This document shows positions 4,715 through 5,031 of a DNA stretch of 5,031 bases, one piece after another. The stretch's first letter is position 1. The number at the start of each line of letters is the position of its first letter. The notes under the pieces were generated by a model. It saw only the letters and a list, made by a program, of their open reading frames with translations. It was not told the DNA's origin and ran no database searches. This stretch comes from Spartobacteria bacterium (GTDB lineage Bacteria > Verrucomicrobiota > Verrucomicrobiia > Chthoniobacterales > Chthoniobacteraceae). The stretch is taken from the NCBI GenBank assembly GCA_025350985.1, contig JANXWU010000172.1:1-5031 (forward strand). Reading direction: 5' to 3'. The translations under genes and the position numbers were made by a program.

Positions 4715-5031
4715 ATGTCATCCATTAGTCATCTTTTCGAGAATAACCAAGCTTGGGCCGGGCAGATTCGGGAGCAAGACCCGGAGTTCTTTCTCAAGCT
4801 ATCCCAACAGCAATCTCCCGCCTACTTATGGATCGGCTGCGCCGACAGCCGAGTGCCGGCTAATGAAATCGTCGGCCTTCTGCCGGGCGAATTATTTGTC
4901 CACCGCAACGTCGCCAACCTCGTCGTGCATACAGACCTGAACTGCCTCTCGGTCATGCAATTTGCGGTGGATTTGCTGAAAGTGCGCCATATCATCGTGT
5001 GCGGACATTATGGATGCAGCGGCGTCAAAGC
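4715..5031 (+). CDS. can: Beta-class carbonic anhydrase, Can type (3' end outside window)
   Basis: The frame runs open from ATG 4715 to the right edge, giving 106 residues of a protein that is about 220 long in this family, so it is 3'-partial. The enzyme interconverts CO2 and bicarbonate in the cytoplasm with a zinc ion. The match to E. coli Can is collinear without gaps: Cys42, Asp44, His98 and Cys101 fall on the same numbers as the zinc ligands and gating aspartate of that protein, within [13 protein letters not shown] and [11 protein letters not shown]. Arg46 forms the usual Asp-Arg dyad. Trp39, Gly41 and Arg64 are also present; Trp39 and Arg64 help form the regulatory bicarbonate site of type II enzymes, whose partner Tyr lies beyond the window. 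[11 protein letters not shown] and HTDLNCLSV are nearly invariant blocks. No Shine-Dalgarno precedes the ATG, but the start matches the family. Identification is firm. Confidence 0.95.
   Translation, partial: MSSISHLFENNQAWAGQIREQDPEFFLKLSQQQSPAYLWIGCADSRVPANEIVGLLPGELFVHRNVANLVVHTDLNCLSVMQFAVDLLKVRHIIVCGHYGCSGVK

Noticed and set aside
1..5031. CRISPR array, insertion sequence, tRNA or attachment site
   Set aside because: No regularly spaced repeats, terminal inverted repeats with a transposase frame, cloverleaf-like segment, or flanking direct repeats were seen. The only notable repeated DNA is homologous coding sequence shared by the two pilT genes.

Overview
The window is GC-rich bacterial chromosome in which every recognisable gene lies on the + strand. 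It looks like ordinary core and near-core sequence, not a mobile island: I see no transposase, integrase, tRNA, rRNA, CRISPR array or phage module. The mix of genes (a LuxC-type acyl-CoA reductase tail, a lone infA, a YqjD/YqjE-like membrane trio, two PilT paralogues in tandem and a beta-carbonic anhydrase) would suit a Verrucomicrobiota-like Gram-negative. That placement is inferred from gene style only and is of low to moderate confidence.

Layout. 1-543 is the C-terminal part of an acyl-CoA reductase cut by the left edge. 607-825 is infA (translation initiation factor IF-1), with a good promoter-like sequence almost abutting its ATG. 826-956 is an intergenic stretch containing a hairpin. 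957-2020 is a tight three-gene cluster: a DUF883/YqjD-like tail-anchored protein, a two-helix DUF1469/YqjE-like membrane protein, and a small basic membrane-associated protein in the YqjK position. The last two overlap by 25 bases. 2084-3217 and 3314-4417 are two complete, divergent PilT-family hexameric ATPases, the motors that retract type IV pili. 4509-4655 is a 48-codon, strongly basic small ORF of uncertain status. 4715-5031 is the N-terminal part of a beta-class carbonic anhydrase of the E. coli Can type, cut by the right edge.

How the genes relate. The trio is probably one transcript, and by analogy with the E. coli yqjD-yqjE-yqjK group may act at the inner membrane in stress or stationary phase. 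The two PilT proteins probably serve the same pilus machine. They differ from each other and from canonical PilT at motif positions: the second lacks the first histidine of the His box and has Glu for Asp in the Asp box. The flanking reductase, infA and carbonic anhydrase genes have no evident functional link to the pilus genes. Only one of the seven gene starts within the window (counting the small ORF) has a clear Shine-Dalgarno sequence. I found no convincing new biological system. The most useful leads are the motif changes in the PilT pair, the possible leaderless infA, and the small basic ORF.
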